Shown: positions 1 to 13,868, numbered from the stretch's first letter. The stretch: DNA of 64,000 nucleotides from Siderastrea siderea (GCA_964030785.1 OZ034978.1:12389953-12453952); one strand, 5' to 3'. The notes: a model not told the origin generated them from the sequence alone. Made by a program: numbers and translations.

Positions 1-2950
1 TGACTACTGCTATTAAAAAATAGCTGGTATAAATTTAAACTTTTAGATAATTCTTGCCGGCGTGGAAGCATTTTATGGAAAAATGTTTTCCTAAATGTTT
101 TTCCGTTTAATTGCGCTTTTAAGAAACATTTGTTGCAAAAAATTCTGTCTAAAGAATTCTGTAACTTAAACAACCGCTACAACCAGAACGAATGGGCATT
201 TCTTTGAAATACAGAAAAAAGGACTACGAGTAAAATTATTATTCGCGTTAGCCTAACACGAATAATACTTAATTAATTAATACTTAGTAAGTACCGAATT
301 CATAAATGTGGTATTGAAAATTGTTTTGGGGGTAACGAGTTGAATACAGGTCATTAATAAGTTGGTTTTGACGTACTGTCCTTTCTAATCAACTTGTTAT
401 TCAAACCACGTACCCGATAAATAAATGTCTTCAAACATTCCGCGTCAGACACTTTCAGTTTGTTCTCTCCGTCATTCAAGCCGAGCCATTGCGAAGCTAT
501 TGCCACTAAGGTAAGCAATGTAGGGGTACAGAAACAAACTTAAATAGAAAATACCAGTCTGAGTGTCCTATACTTTTTGCTGTAGTTGAGTATCAGTCAT
601 CTACGGTTTATCCACCTGTATGCACGGTGAAAGACGTTTTAAGGATGCGGCGTTTGCCTCAACAGATGTCTCACCCAAACGGTTATTAAACTCGCTTCGT
701 TCTTCAGTGGGGGAAATTAAAAAATACTCCTAGGATGTTTTCGTTTTTAGATGTAAAGAGTTAAGTGTAGTAAAAGAGGTTTTTAGAAGGGAAAAAGGGG
801 ACTTTATTTTAAGTGATGGCAGGAGTGAAACTAAACGACCGGTTTTGCCAGCGCAATTGCCGTTGGAAATATTAACTGAATCCAACACTCAATTTATTTT
901 GCTTCATGGCTTAGGCCCAACAAAAACCGAAAGATAGAGCAGAAGATTTTATTCTACAGATAGACTTAAGCTCTTGGAATTTGGAACGAGTTTGTAACAT
1001 TTCTCCTAGAGATAAAATTTGTGTTTAAAAAGTCAATTTAAATCTCCTTTTGCAGAAAGATTATTCGCGTTAGAAATTTACTTAGACAGGGCTTGTTGTT
1101 GTCAAAGTGTGTTGCATGGAAAACCGTTTTTCTTTACTCCGTTCTGTGTAACGGAGTTATTAGCCTTTATAATTCTTAGCCGCTCGCTCCGCTGAAGAAA
1201 ATTTGGAGCCGAGGCAGGCAGCTGTACCCAAGCTAGGGAGTCGTCCGATCCGAGTTAAAATTTAATGTGAATCACTTAGGTACCCCTTAGGGCGTATATA
1301 AAACAAAAGTAACTCTGTTTAGATCGAAGAAAGTTTTCATTTCTGAAAAAAAAGTTCACTGTGTGAATTTTCGCACCGTGAACAGTACTTAGTTTATTTT
1401 TAAGAACTTTTGGCAACAACTATCAACATCTGTTTTTGATGACAGGAAATGAATTTTAAAAAATGACGACGTTGTTTGTAGCGACCTTGCTTATTCAACA
1501 GCGTATGGAAAAAAAGTCTAATAAAAGCATAAACCAGTTACACTGGGTGTGTTCGCAAAGTTAAGTATATTGCAACGCCCGAAGTTCGGCGTACGCTGTC
1601 TTAAGAAAGCCAATTTTGGAAAATTTTAAGTACGTCATCCGAGAATTATTTTGAGTACTGTTTTAAACTACGTGCGTTTGATGAACTTAAAAGCTTCTAT
1701 TTTTCCGTGCTTAAAAATTGTTTTAGTTGTTTAAGCTAAGCCTATTCATAAAGTTATTTTCATAGAATTCAATGTAAGATTTCGCGTTCTGGTGACAAGA
1801 AAAAGCTGATACATTACGGAGCAAGGACCCAGAGGAAGGAATAGTTGAAGCCAACTCAGAAATTGACTGAAACAGAAAGAACAATTATCGACGAAATAAA
1901 AAGAATATTGATTTCAGTCGTGTCAATATATGCGGATGAGGAAGTATTCCTTGTCAAGTTTCTTGGCAATTTCGTTTTGTCATGAGAAAATCAAACTTGC
2001 CAAGGAAAATGTGCCCTTGTGCAATCAGGCTAAAAAGTTTCGCAGCTATTTTTTACACATAAAAGAGCGAACACCGCGCACTGGTTGGTGAACTAACCAA
2101 TTGGCTACAAAACGTTTTTTGTGATAAATTCTTAGTCGTACTTTTTCATTGTGATATTGCCGTCTTGCACCTAAACAGATGAAAATTGACCAAAAATTTG
2201 TTTAACATTAGCGTTTGTCTAATTTTGCGGCATTGTATTTAGACAAGAAGACGGTCGGCTGTGCACCGCTTAGTTTGCGCAAACGTCGCTGAGGTGATTG
2301 ACGTTATTCAAATTTTGCTGCTATGGTGTTCAGAAGTCAGTCGTTTGTAGAAATTAAATGCTTCAACTTTTTTCGGTAAACTAAAAGTTGTTTTACTTGA
2401 AATTCTGGGTATATGAATAAATCATGGCTTTTTCAGTATTTGGGATTCAGGATTGGCCCTTTAGTTCTAGTTTTTGACAACAAAAGAGTACAGCGAAGCA
2501 GAGGAACAAACGTGCGTAGCTTACTTCTCTACAAATTACTATCAAAAGAAGCTAGAATTATCGAGGACAATTTTACCTGAAGATAGATAGGACTTTTAAG
2601 ACTGGTTAAATGGTTTTGAAAGGAATGCCAGTCGTAACCACGCAATAACGGAAAGTTAAGAAAAGGCATAACGTGCTGCCAAAATTAAAAGTGCCTCTAT
2701 CAGTGCAGCTGGAACGGAAGTCGTAAAGAAAACCATACATAAGTCCTCCACTTCCTCGTGCGATCGGACAGGGTGACGATTAGAAGATCAGTTTCTCAGT
2801 TATTTTGTTAACTTAACCAAACAAGGAAAAGGAAACTGAGAAAAATTAACAAAACGTGAAAGTGAACGTTGGATTTTCAGCGTTCGAAAAATAAAATCGT
2901 GTAGTGACTAAACGTAGAAATTTGTCGTTGTTCTCAGGCAAATGTTTTTC
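1..2950. other. No gene or clear repeat seen
   Basis: AT-rich sequence with no open frame of 60 codons on either strand, no tRNA-like fold and no inverted repeat that I could identify. Confidence 0.4.
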
Positions 2951-3067
2951 ACCTGGATCTAACGGCGCTTGGCACACATGCAACACGATTCGTTCAAACT
3001 AAGTGATATTTGAGACGTAAATGCAGTGCTGATCTTCCAAACTGACAACAGGGTCTGGAAGGGGGTC

Positions 3068-3545
3068 CTGATCCCGCATTCCCGCTCCTTTTTCACAAGA
3101 ATCCCGCATCCCGCACTTTTTTCATCGCTATCACAAATCCCGTTTTTTCTTTCCCAAAAATACATTAAAACAAGACTAATTTCTGCAAAAGCTAACAAAT
3201 GTAAGATGTAGATTGGCCCTTTCGATTGATATTTTGAATTTACGCGTATATTTTGAATCTACTACTATACAGAAACGAAATAGCTTTTCATACCTCATCA
3301 TGATGAAAGAGCCAATAGGACAGCGTGATGGGTCGTCCTGTACGCGTGCGCACGGTCCTTGATAGAAAGTTTACAGGAACAGCCTCGGCCGCGTCTTCTT
3401 CGTGGGTCGAATTTCCGACAAACAGGCAAAAAATCCCGCATCCCGTTCCCAAATTTTGGCGAATCCCGCTTCCCGGCTATTAGACAAATCTCCAATCCCG
3501 TCAAGATATTTTGCGTTTTCCCGAATCCCGCACCGGATCCCGAGA
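3068..3545 (+). repeat. AATCCCGC(ATCCCG) degenerate repeats
   Basis: Two clusters (3068-3145 and 3425-3545) of atcccgcatcccg-type words separated by unrelated sequence. Low-complexity; overlapping frames are not genes. Confidence 0.5.
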
Positions 3546-3549
3546 ATAC

Positions 3550-4680
3550 CCTTGCAGATCTTGATTTGAGTCTTCGTTATGACAAAGGCTTTGCATTTTG
3601 TCGTTCAGTTCTTTCATAGACAAGGGTTTTGATGCGCGCCAATGAGGCTGAAAAAATGCCTAATTTATCTCGGTAAAACTTCGGCCGTTTATTCTACGGC
3701 AGAGAATTCAGTCGCTGTCACTCAATTTTGCGGAGGGCGCTAAGTTCGTGAGCAAGTGCATTAGACAAACAACCGACACTTTCTTCATAGATTGCCTTTC
3801 CCACGGACAATGACAGAGGCGCTGCCGTTCCGCAGCTAAATCGCTTTGATCTAAAAAAACGTTATGTGTACGGTTTCGGGTGTTCATCTTTCTTTCCAAG
3901 GCCTTGTCACATAAAGAAATTTTTCCCTCTTGCGCTATGCGGCAATATTTTGATCAGTGTGTTAAACCGGCTCTTCGTTGGTTGTAGCGTATGACGAGTG
4001 CTCAGTGCCGAATACACTCAAATCTTACCTAGGGTATCCCTGTGAAAAACGAAACTCTTGCGAGCAATTTCCCGTTCCCCACCCCCTTCATTTATCTTGT
4101 TTGTCGCGCCGCAAGTTTTCCGATTACCTGCAAGACTTCGGCTGAATCTCGGTAAGCGTCCCCTATTACAATAGCCTATTGTTCAGGCTATTGTTTAAAT
4201 TTCATTGTTTTAAGTTGATCCTGTACAATAGACCATTTCTTGATACGCTGCTTGAGACTAAACCCTTAATTCGATCTAAAAAGCAGGAGTTGTGAACCTT
4301 TCTTCAAATCACAGATCAAGTTTCTATGTTAGATTATTCAGTTACGCCATCCTATGTAGTTCAAGAAACCATCACCACTTCTTAGCTGATTTGCGCCTGT
4401 GAAATTCAGTTTTCAGCAACTTAGCGTTTCGAGTCCCACTTTTAAGGCAGTTTCTATGACGCTTGCCCAAACTGCTAGATAAGATCTTAGTCCCATCTGA
4501 AAAAGTGTAGCTTGGACCAAGATTAAACAGTTTCAACACAAGGTCAGTCTTCGGCAGCAGAATTTGTAGGTTGACACCAAAAAAAAGGACGTGGACGAGG
4601 CGTCTCTGAAATGGGCCAAAATAACGCGATATGTGCGGTGCCAAAGAGTATGGTTTTTAAGCTGTTTTTTTTCAGAGTAA
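3550..4680. other. No gene seen
   Basis: Only short frames without splice context. Nothing recognised. Confidence 0.4.
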
Positions 4681-4682
4681 GG

Positions 4683-5270
4683 TTTGTACGTTCTGGGAAG
4701 CAAAAACTCGTCAACACCGTCATCCGATCCTTCCCCTTCCTCCAATGTAGATGGAGGAAGAGCTAAATAAGAAAGAGGAAGAAATAAATAAGATTTTCTA
4801 GCATTAGAAACTCAACCTTACAGCCTTACAACCCTACAACCTGACAGCCTTGCAACCTGACAGCCTGACGACCCCGCCTACAACCCAGAGTGTAAGGGTA
4901 TTAGATTGTCAGGTTTTCAGGCTGTAAAGTTGTGAGGTTGTAAGGCTTTAAGTTTGTAACGGGTCGTAAGGCTGACAGGTTGTCAGATTGTAAGGTTGTC
5001 AGGCTGTCAGGTTGTAAGCTTGTCAGTCTGAAGGGCTGCCAGGTTGCAAAGATGTCAGGTTGTAAGTCTGTTAAGTTGTGATGTTGTCAGGTTGTAAGGC
5101 TGTAAGGTTGTCAGGCTGTAACAGTGGGTAAGGCTGCACCAGGTTGTCAGGCTGTCAGGTTGTAAAGTTATGAGGTTGTCAGGTTGTGAGCTTGTCAGGT
5201 TTTAAGTTTGTTATGTTGTGAGGATCGGATGACGGTGTTGATGAGTTTTAAGTTGCCAAACGTACAGATA
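4683..5270. repeat. Foldback containing GTTGTCAGGCTGTAAG minisatellite
   Basis: The ~49-bp outer arms (cgtcaacaccgtcatccgat and complement, 4683-4731 and 5222-5270) enclose a degenerate 8-10-bp repeat. It reads CCTTACAACC on the left (4815-4880) and GGTTGTAAGG/GGTTGTCAGG on the right (4905-5220), so the interior also folds. Confidence 0.75.
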
Positions 5271-6405
5271 TGCGTAAGAATATTATTGATTCATTATATC
5301 TTAAACCAGTGAGGCTGTAAGGCCTGACAAGAGACCTTACGCTCAAAACCTGTCCGTAAATCTTGCCTGGTATAGTCACATCTGGACAAAGAAAACAAAA
5401 CATCATGGATTGGTAGTGCATAGGCCCTTAAATCCCAAAGAACGTTCTTATGATTTTTAGGTTGTTTTTAAGAAGAAGAGGAAAGAAGAGGGAAATAGAG
5501 AAAAATAACCTATGCTGATAGTATCAAGGGCACTTTCGCACTACACAGTTCAAAGCCACAGTGCCAACATTTATATGTTTACGTCAAAGCCGTGTGACAC
5601 AACCCTCTTAAAAGAGGGCGAACAGGAGACACATTTTGGGCGCGAAGCTCGAACTTTTTTTTTAAAACAAAATATCAGGTGAAAACGTTTCTGCTTACTT
5701 GAAGTGACGTACTCCGATAAAGTGAGTCATGGGCACTTAGATGCGAACTATCCGCCCCCTTTTTTGATGCTTACGGTTTAAAAAGACTTAGAAACCTTTC
5801 GCTCCCAACATGCTATATTTCATAACTTACGTAAATAAAGTTGACGATGACTTTGACGAGAAGTAGTTTCGAAAATTAAAGAAAACTGCTCCAGTATTTC
5901 TTTGATACATTTATGTACATTAACTGTAAATCCATAAACTAGCTTAATTGGCTGTTCTTGTTAATAGTGCGTTGTGACAATTGTCTAAGATCGCGTATAT
6001 GTGAACGAGAAAACGACGAAATGTTCTAAGGTTGGTCGGCCATATCACGTATAGTAGGGGGTAACAGTTTTTGGCACCGTTCTGGTGGCAAGAAAATCAC
6101 ATACGTGTACTAAATGTCGCTAAATTATAAATGCATTGTGTATCACATATAACACCATCAGGAACGAACAGGATAAACCCTTAAGCCCCATTAGAGCCAA
6201 GCATCTAATTTTTCCCACATTAGAACTACTTGATAAACAAACAAATCATGAGAATAAAGCAAATGATTAAAGAATAATATGAAATGTCGATGTTTAACAA
6301 GTTCTCGCAGCTAGGAGCATAAGAAATACGTAGAGTACAGAAGGCTTTAAGGGTTGAGGCAAGTAGACATAAACATAGAAGCAAGTGTGAGCACAAGGTT
6401 GCTTA

Positions 6406-6709
6406 AGCCGCGGCTACACGAGCGATTTTTTGCTTGCGATGGTGATGCAATTTTTTTGAAATTGTCGAGTCGCCAGCGCGCGGCGAAAATCGCCTATGTA
6501 GCCACCCTCTGACGAAGTCCGTGATTTTGTCGCAAAAATTTCAACTCATTGAATTTCTCGCGATTTTTTTTCTGCGATTTTTTCATCTGTCGCATCACCT
6601 GTGCGAGGGTGGCTACACATGCGATTTTCTCCGCGCGCTGGTGACGCGACAATTTTCAAAAAAATTGCATCACCATCGCAAGCAAAAAATCGCTCGTGTA
6701 GCCGCGGCT
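6406..6709. mobile_element. Harbinger-like MITE, 304 bp
   Basis: Ends AGCCGCGGCTACACGAGCGA and complement, ~90-bp inverted arms, flanked by TTA on both sides (6403-6405, 6710-6712). A 3-bp TWA duplication is typical of PIF/Harbinger. Confidence 0.75.
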
Positions 6710-6736
6710 TTAGGGCAGTTTAGATGGTACAACTTT

Positions 6737-6969
6737 AGGTACTAGCAGTCTGTCTTTCCGCTCAGGTATAGTCGGGAAAAACGAACAAGAGAGCGGGCGC
6801 GAAAATCGCCCGCGTCGTTGAAATGTGACGCGCGCGTCGAGCCACTAGTAAAGTGAACTAGCGGCTCGACAAGCGCGTCACTTTTCAACTCGGCAGGCGA
6901 TTTCGCACTCGCTCTCTTGTTCGTTTTCCTCGAGTATCCCTAGCGAAAAGAGAGACTGCTCGTAGTCTA
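6737..6969. mobile_element. Mutator-like MITE, 233 bp
   Basis: Inverted arms (agcagtctgtctttccgct; aacgaacaagagagcg) are flanked by GTACAACTTT at 6727-6736 and 6970-6979. A 10-bp duplication fits Mutator-type elements. It abuts the Harbinger-like MITE. Confidence 0.65.
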
Positions 6970-8582
6970 GTACAACTTTGTTGTATGCGACTTCCTGACG
7001 AACAGCCTACGATGCTAGTGGTTCCTTGTAAATCAAACCTGCAACTTCCAAGATTGTTGCGCATGACAATTAACAATAATTCACCGAAGTGGAGGTAAAT
7101 AGCAGATATTATGCCGAGTTTGAGTAACCAATCAGAGCTCGCGAAAAACACTGTCCACTGGTTTGGTATATACTCAACTGACAAATATCGTGGGATTTCG
7201 AAACATGGGTTTAAAACATTCATAGCCAGAGGCAAAGATAAATGATGTGAGCTGTGTACGATTTTTTCATTCCCGCGAGCAGCGCACACTCTAAAAGTGA
7301 GCGGTGATGTCGCAGCTCTTACAAGGTCTTCTCTGATTTGCTGAGAAAACAATACACAATACCACAAGCGCAGGCTTGTAATAAGCCTGCGCTTGTGTGT
7401 TTGTTAAATCTCCGGTCTAGTGTGCGCATTTGTTTCTGGTTGCCTCCAACGAGCTTATTTAGTGTGATGGCTCAAAGTGCGACTGTTCAAAAAAGATTTA
7501 TCTTTTAAAACGATATTGCGCGTTGTCTGTGTGCAGAAGCCTTTGAAGTGGGTGTTTATACACAATATATATTGGCGCCTGTTTTGCAAACAAGGGTTTA
7601 TTAAACACGCCCGCCACTTAATTGTTGTATGTTAAAACATGCGCAGTCTAAACAATGCCGTTCCAGTACATTAACTGATAGGAAATGGAACACAAAAAGG
7701 ACCGGATTGAAAAGCAGATGAGATCGGTTACGTAAAATGTTTCATAATCCGCGGAGAAAATCGCAGAATCTATATTTCTTCACCCTCTTTCGCCAAGATG
7801 GAGTCAAACCTTAAATCACCTCACGCGGCTAATGTGTTTCTGATTATAACTTTTGAGCCATGAGATGAAACCCTTGAGTGTGTCCATTCAAATCCAAGAG
7901 CTGAGCATTGCTTCTTGATAGAGCTAATTATTTTACTGAACTCAAGAAATTTGAGAATTAGGACTGAATTTTATAGAGAACAATTCATTTTTCGTCACGT
8001 ATAACTTTCACAGTCTAAGCAGTGCTTACATAGCAGTCGAAAACAGGAGGCCTTTTATGTAAATTATGCGATAGTCTGGCTAAACAAAGAACAAAATCGT
8101 AAAATTTATGCTAATACGGCGAGATTCAGGCTTGAATCATGAGTTCCTAACTTTTGATTCAGTGCTTGTCACTGCTCTTAAATGCATCCATTTAAATTAA
8201 AGCAATTGGTTAATACTTCGCCATGGTTTATTTGGTTTCTAATACTTTATTCGACAAAATTTAAAATTTTCTAAATTTCAAGCTTGATTTCTCTTAGGAG
8301 TGAAAGGCGGCCACCTCTTAAAACACAGACACGCTTTTATGATTTTCTTTTTATATTTCAACGACCCCTGACTTCATTTTCAAGTTGCAGAACAAGCTGT
8401 CTGTTCTTCTCTGTTTCCAAGAATAACTAGGGAATCGATTTGTGCTGAATTTGTCAGAAAAGGTAAGGGGAACTTTTCCTTTTTTAAACTTGGTTTGGCC
8501 AAACAGACTCTGATGTATAAATAATTTGATCGTCCACTCGCGTGAGTTTAATTGAAGAGCAAGACAGATATTTAAGTATATT

Positions 8583-8695
8583 TACCGAAGTGGACTTGAA
8601 TAGCACTTGGTGGATATTTACCTAGCCGCGAATCGGCTAGTGCGCTGAATATCCACCATTGTCTACCGATACTGAGGTGAATAATTGTCTAGTGT
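8583..8695. mobile_element. Short foldback, ACCGAAGTGG family
   Basis: tttaccgaagtgga...ggtggatatt pairs with aatatccacc...gtgaataa, joined by tagccgcg-aatcggcta. Related copies are at 7080-7165 and 13602-13705. Confidence 0.6.
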
Positions 8696-11311
8696 AAACC
8701 AGACAAGCGAATACGCAAACCCAAAAAGTTATTTGATTTGCTTTCTGGTAAGTGGGCAAAACTCGAGCGAGGCGACCGCTGAGCACTTCACTTGAACAGC
8801 AATGGGATCCTGGATTGTCTGTAAAATAGCAAATGCTGCCTTAAGTTTAAGTACTCGATGGGAGAGCGCGAAAACTATCCACAAGGCATACAGCGTACTT
8901 ACAAGGCACAAGAAGGCAATTGGGCCATTCTTGCTGCGCCCTAATACTCACAGCAACTACATTAAACATGCGGTCATTCATGTCAGTCATAAACAATTCC
9001 TTATCAGGACATTTTTTCGCGTGTGTGCTACAAGGGGATCAATGGAAATTCGGTCTTGAGATATTATTAGTTGTAGATAGTAATTATGAATAAACAAATT
9101 TCACAGGTGTGTTACACCCTCTCTACAATGAATAAATATATTGAACTGGCCTCTTTTCATCTGCACTTCAAAATCACTAATATAGTGATCCATTCATCAA
9201 AGCTCATAAATAAACCACCAAGTTAAATAATTGCTATCGCTTTATCTGTTGTTGACACAATACTTTACATATGAATTGAACAACCAACTCGGAACTTTTA
9301 TCTGATCCGCTGATAAGCAAGCAACGTGTTTACGCGCGTGTTATTGCGCGTGTTATGGCATAACAACAAGAGCAGATCCTCCTTTCTTGCACTAACCAGG
9401 TTGCAGTGGCTCAGAATTCCAGAATATACGCAAAAGCAAACTTCACATCCTCGCTTCAGACAAAGTTAACCCTGTTCTACTTGTTCTATGTTAAGAAACG
9501 TGAAGTCGAACAAAGAGTCACAACAACATAAATATATTTCCCTTTAATACTTAATTTTTGGAGGAGTCTCTTTTACAATATATTCGCCGATTTAACAAGC
9601 CCTACCCATAAAGTCGTGAAGCACAAATGGACATACGGGAACAAAGTATGCAGTGTTCACATACCCGTTGTTTATTCTTCTGTTGCAAAGCGCCCAAGCG
9701 AACACACGCACACACCATTCTTGATTTCGCCGCGTGATGCGACGCGTGACACGGCGACTGTAACAAAGAAAATGCTTTGACCATTCTCTTCTATTTTATA
9801 GACCCTTACTTTAGGGTATCAAAAATCGTTTATTTTCAGTTAAAGTGAAGTTTGTATGGTGTCTTTAGAACTGACAAAAAACGTTAAGATTTGTTTAAGT
9901 GAAACTTTTGTGATCTGCAGGCATTGTGGTAATTACCAGACTTATTTACCAACTGAAACGAAACTACCGTTTGTAAGGGTTTACGGTCCATTCTTCATAG
10001 AACAAAGCAGCCTGTTTGAAGTTGCCTCCACTTGAACAGCTTATAAAAGCAGGTTTTAATCCACAGATCATGACTTGGTGTTAGTTTATAGAAGAGTTCA
10101 GGAACATCGTAAGACAAAAAAAGTTATGATGCAATTTTATGGAATGTTTCATGGGAAGTTCACAGTTTAGTTCAAGAGATTATCTAAACCTAAACCCGTT
10201 TCGGATACGGTTGTGCAGCCCAGAAGAAAGGCATTGCCTTAGTAACAGAAAGATCAGGCAGACAGAAACCTAAGCACTATTTTTATGATAAAAATACACA
10301 ATGGAAAATCGAGAATCTGGGTCTAGTGATAAGTTGCCACTTGAGTTTTTACCGTGATTGATTATGAAAAGAGAATATAGACATTTTATCACATACTCAA
10401 AACTTTTTGATTGCTTCAGCGCGATCTTGAAACCTGAGAATGAGAGTTGGTAATTAATACGGTCACCAATGTCTAAGGTTATGATGTACCATTTGAAAGG
10501 GGCATTAGTGTATTTCATAAATCACTTTAACAAAGTTTGAAAGTTGGCGCCTTGCCATTTACAAGGTTCGTTCAGTTCAAATCTTTAAAGAAAAATGCAC
10601 GTGCGTAATTGGTACATCCATAACTAACAGGCATAGCTTAATTGGTAGTTCTCGTTAAATAGTTCACTGATATGACATTTGTCTTAGACGATTTATGTGT
10701 AAAAGAAAAGACGCTGAAAAATTGCGAAGTTCTTTAACCAAATCACACACATAGGAGGGAGTCACGATTTTTGTGCTTTTCGGATAGCGGAACTCAACAA
10801 GATTGTTCTAGTGGCAAAAATTCAGAAAAAAATGTATTAAATATTCCCCAAGTAAAACATTCATGTGTCATTTCCTTGAAAAAAAATTATAAGCCAAAGT
10901 GCAAACAGGAGGTAAATCTTGAACTGCAAGAAGACGCGATGGTTCCAATAGAATGTCAGTGTCAAAAAAGTAAGATGGGATCGAACAGGTTGCAAGGTTT
11001 TGTCATTTAAGACTATCAGGAACAAAGGAGCAAAAGGAACAATCTGACGACGATTACGCTGGGCCGGATTTGCCAAAACTGTGCTAAAATTGTGATTGAG
11101 CATCTCTGCTCGCAGTCAAAATACTCCAAGAACATCAAGAGAATGATATCAAACACTAACTTAACTATTTTTACAAGACACAATCGTAAGATCTTGAAAA
11201 CATTAGCCCGACGTTGTCAAGGTGTATCCATTTCCATACTTCAAGCCATCCGTCGGTGGCCAGGGCCATTATTTTTAGGCTTTCACTGCTGTAAATGTGT
11301 CTTGACTTTTC

Positions 11312-11739
11312 CCCGGGGGGCTACTCAATAAAGTTTTACACGGGGAGGCTCCGCCCGGAGGTATAAACCCTTACCCTTTCATGTACTAATTCTTACCGAA
11401 ATGGTACCCCTTTCATATACCTAGAGCAAAACTGCACCCCTTTCTTATGCCTCAAGGATTAGCCAAAACAACAGAATTTCCTGTAATCGCCACGTTTTCC
11501 CCCGGTTTTCAGTCGTTCTGATTCAGTTGCGTAGTCATTTCTGCCAAAATGTGGCACCCTTTGGTATACTTCGCCTTAGAAACCATTTCTTCCACTTTGC
11601 AGCTGATTTTCTGACCCTTTCGTATACTAAAATGGCAATTTTTCCTACCCTTTCACATACTGCGAGCTTAAAAGAGGCAACTCTTTCGGGCGGAGCCTCC
11701 CCGTATAGCCCACTATAGGGAGTTAGAGTACCCCCCGGG
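11312..11739. mobile_element. MITE, CCCGGGGGG ends, 8-bp target duplication
   Basis: CCCGGGGGGCTACTC at the left and GAGTACCCCCCGGG at the right, with an internal inverted ggggaggctccgcccg. It is flanked by perfect GACTTTTC (11304-11311, 11740-11747). An 8-bp duplication is typical of hAT-type elements. Confidence 0.8.
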
Positions 11740-12162
11740 GACTTTTCAAAGCTACTAAAAGTAACTGACACAGTAAGCCGAAAACACAATGATTCCTCAC
11801 ACATAAACGATAAGTAGGCAAAAGGTATCACGCAGGCGCAAAGTCTATAACTTGTTAGCCTTTAACGTTATTGCTGGTTAACCACGGCGAAGAAACAGCG
11901 CAAGGTTAAGTTATTTTAATATTTCCTTGCTTCCTTGCCGCTTATTTGTTCACGCCCGGTTTTCACGTATCACGATGTCTATGTTTATGCTTTTGGCGAC
12001 GTACAAACGACACTGCTTTTAGTATGATTGCGCAAAGTGCGGTTCTTAAAAAAAGATTTACCTGTTTCAACGACAGTAGCGATGTCATGCGTTGTCTGCG
12101 TGCAAGAGCCTTCGAAGTGGGCGGTTATGCGCAAGATATATTAACGCCTTTTGTTCAAATTT

Positions 12163-12551
12163 AAGGCCCTGGGCAACGTATCCGACATCATCCAGCACTG
12201 TTGAATACTTCTTTGTTGTACAATGTTGAACAAGGTGACCAAACGAATTCAACATCTCGATTCAACATCGCTCAAAGTTTTCGAACAGCTTGTTGAACGC
12301 GTGTGGCCTCCCTGCTGAATCATGTTGAACGTGGTTGAATTACGTAAATTGGTGTTTCCTGCATGTACGTGTGCTCGACATTGTTGTTCAGGCCTGAAAA
12401 CAAATTGAAAAGAAATGTTGAGTGGTTTTGGATCGGGAGTTTGATGACCATCAAATTTCGTAAACCAGCATTCAACCTATTTTCGTTCAACATGATCCGA
12501 CATCATTCAACAGGGCAACACGTGAAGGGGGGAATGGAAACTGGGGCCTGA
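12163..12551. mobile_element. TTGAA/CAACA-rich insertion in duplication copy 2
   Basis: Begins ggccctgggcaacg and ends tggggcctg, with many ttgaac/ttcaac words in both orientations. It is absent from the matching position of copy 1. Similar words occur at 61215-61345. Confidence 0.5.
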
Positions 12552-13601
12552 CACGTGCGTCACTTTATTGTTGTATATGACATGCGCAGTCTAGTAATAC
12601 TAACGTTCCAGTACATTGAATCAACACATGGAACACTTTTAAGGCACGGAAAAACACACGCACGGGGCTGGTTACGTAACTAGTGCCATAACCTGAATAA
12701 AATCGGCGGAAAATCTTTTCTAATTCACCCTTATTAGCCAAGATCGAGTAGAGCCTTAAATCACAATATCCATTGCCTCTAATTATACCTTTTCAGCCTC
12801 TTGAGCCGTAAGATGAAAATCTGTCCATTCAAAAGAAAGCAATTAAACAGCACTTCTTTGCTCTTCTCGAAAGATCGATTTGTTTTTTCAACATTTTTAC
12901 CAAACAAAATTTGAGAATTTTGGGTTGTAAGAGTTAATATTGCACACACCAATTTGTCGTCGTCACGTATGATATTTGCAGTCTAACCATTGCTTGTGAA
13001 GGAAATGAAGAACAGAAGGTCTTTTACGTAACATGCAATATTCTGATTAAACAAACAACATATTGAGAAATCTATGCTAATAATATCCTTCACGCCCCAG
13101 CAGAGTCAAGCTTGAGGCACCTATTTCCAACTTTTGAGTCTGTGTGAGTGAAACCACTTATAAATGTGACAACTGAAATGAAAGCAATTGAGCTGCACCT
13201 TTCGATTGTTTTTGTTTGGTTTCCAATATTTTACAGAACGAAATTTAAGAAATTTTACAGTTTCAAGGTTGAATTCTCTTAGAATGAAAGGGCCAGGGCC
13301 GCCTATAAAAACCACAGTCACGCGTTCATGATTTTCTCTAGCTTTAAGTAACTCAAGGACTTACTTCAATTTAAGTGTTTCGGACAAACAAGTTGCAAAA
13401 CAAATCGTTCTTCTTCCCGTGGAATTCAGGTCACTTTTCGCTGTCCAAGAGCAACTTGGGAGTGATAACCGATTTGTTAATTTGTAAACAGTTTTAACTG
13501 GTATGCCAAAACAAAAAAACTCTGGCTTGAAAATTATTCGCGTGATTATAAGTCAACCCCGACGGCGGCAAGACGCAAATTATATTGTTTAACAGTCATG
13601 A

Positions 13602-13868
13602 ATAACTTTTCACCGAAGTGGAGGTCAATAGTGGCGGATAGTTACCTAGCCGCAAAGTAAATATCCGGAAGTGTTTACCGACACGGAGGTGAACATTTGT
13701 TTCACTATGTACCATGCAAATTAATAGGCAACCTGGCTGATAAGTAATTTCGTTTTTGATAAATGAGAAAAATTGCACAAGATGGCCGCTGCTTCGCTCG
13801 GAGGTGGATCCCGAGTTTGAGTAGCCAATCAGAGCACGCGAAAAAACATTATTCACTTCGGTGGTAAA
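13602..13868. mobile_element. Longer ACCGAAGTGG-family element
   Basis: Starts tttcaccgaagtggagg and ends attcacttcggtggtaaata. The right part (gagtagccaatcagagcacg) also occurs at 7115-7145. Confidence 0.55.

Larger units (their letters stand above)
5870..10520. repeat. Segmental duplication, copy 1
   Basis: Matches 10570-15400 in order. Shared landmarks are catagcttaattgg-type (5937/10633), gttgtctg-tgcag block (7520/12085), catgcgcagtcta (7638/12583), ttcgccgatttaacaag (9584/14565), attcttgatttcgccgcg (9717/14731) and atggaaaa-tcgagaat (10302/15315). No recognisable gene. Confidence 0.7.

Noticed and set aside
6885..7367. 160-aa minus-strand frame
   Set aside because: It overlaps a MITE and an ACCGAAGTGG-family repeat, and the matching region of the second duplication copy does not keep it open.
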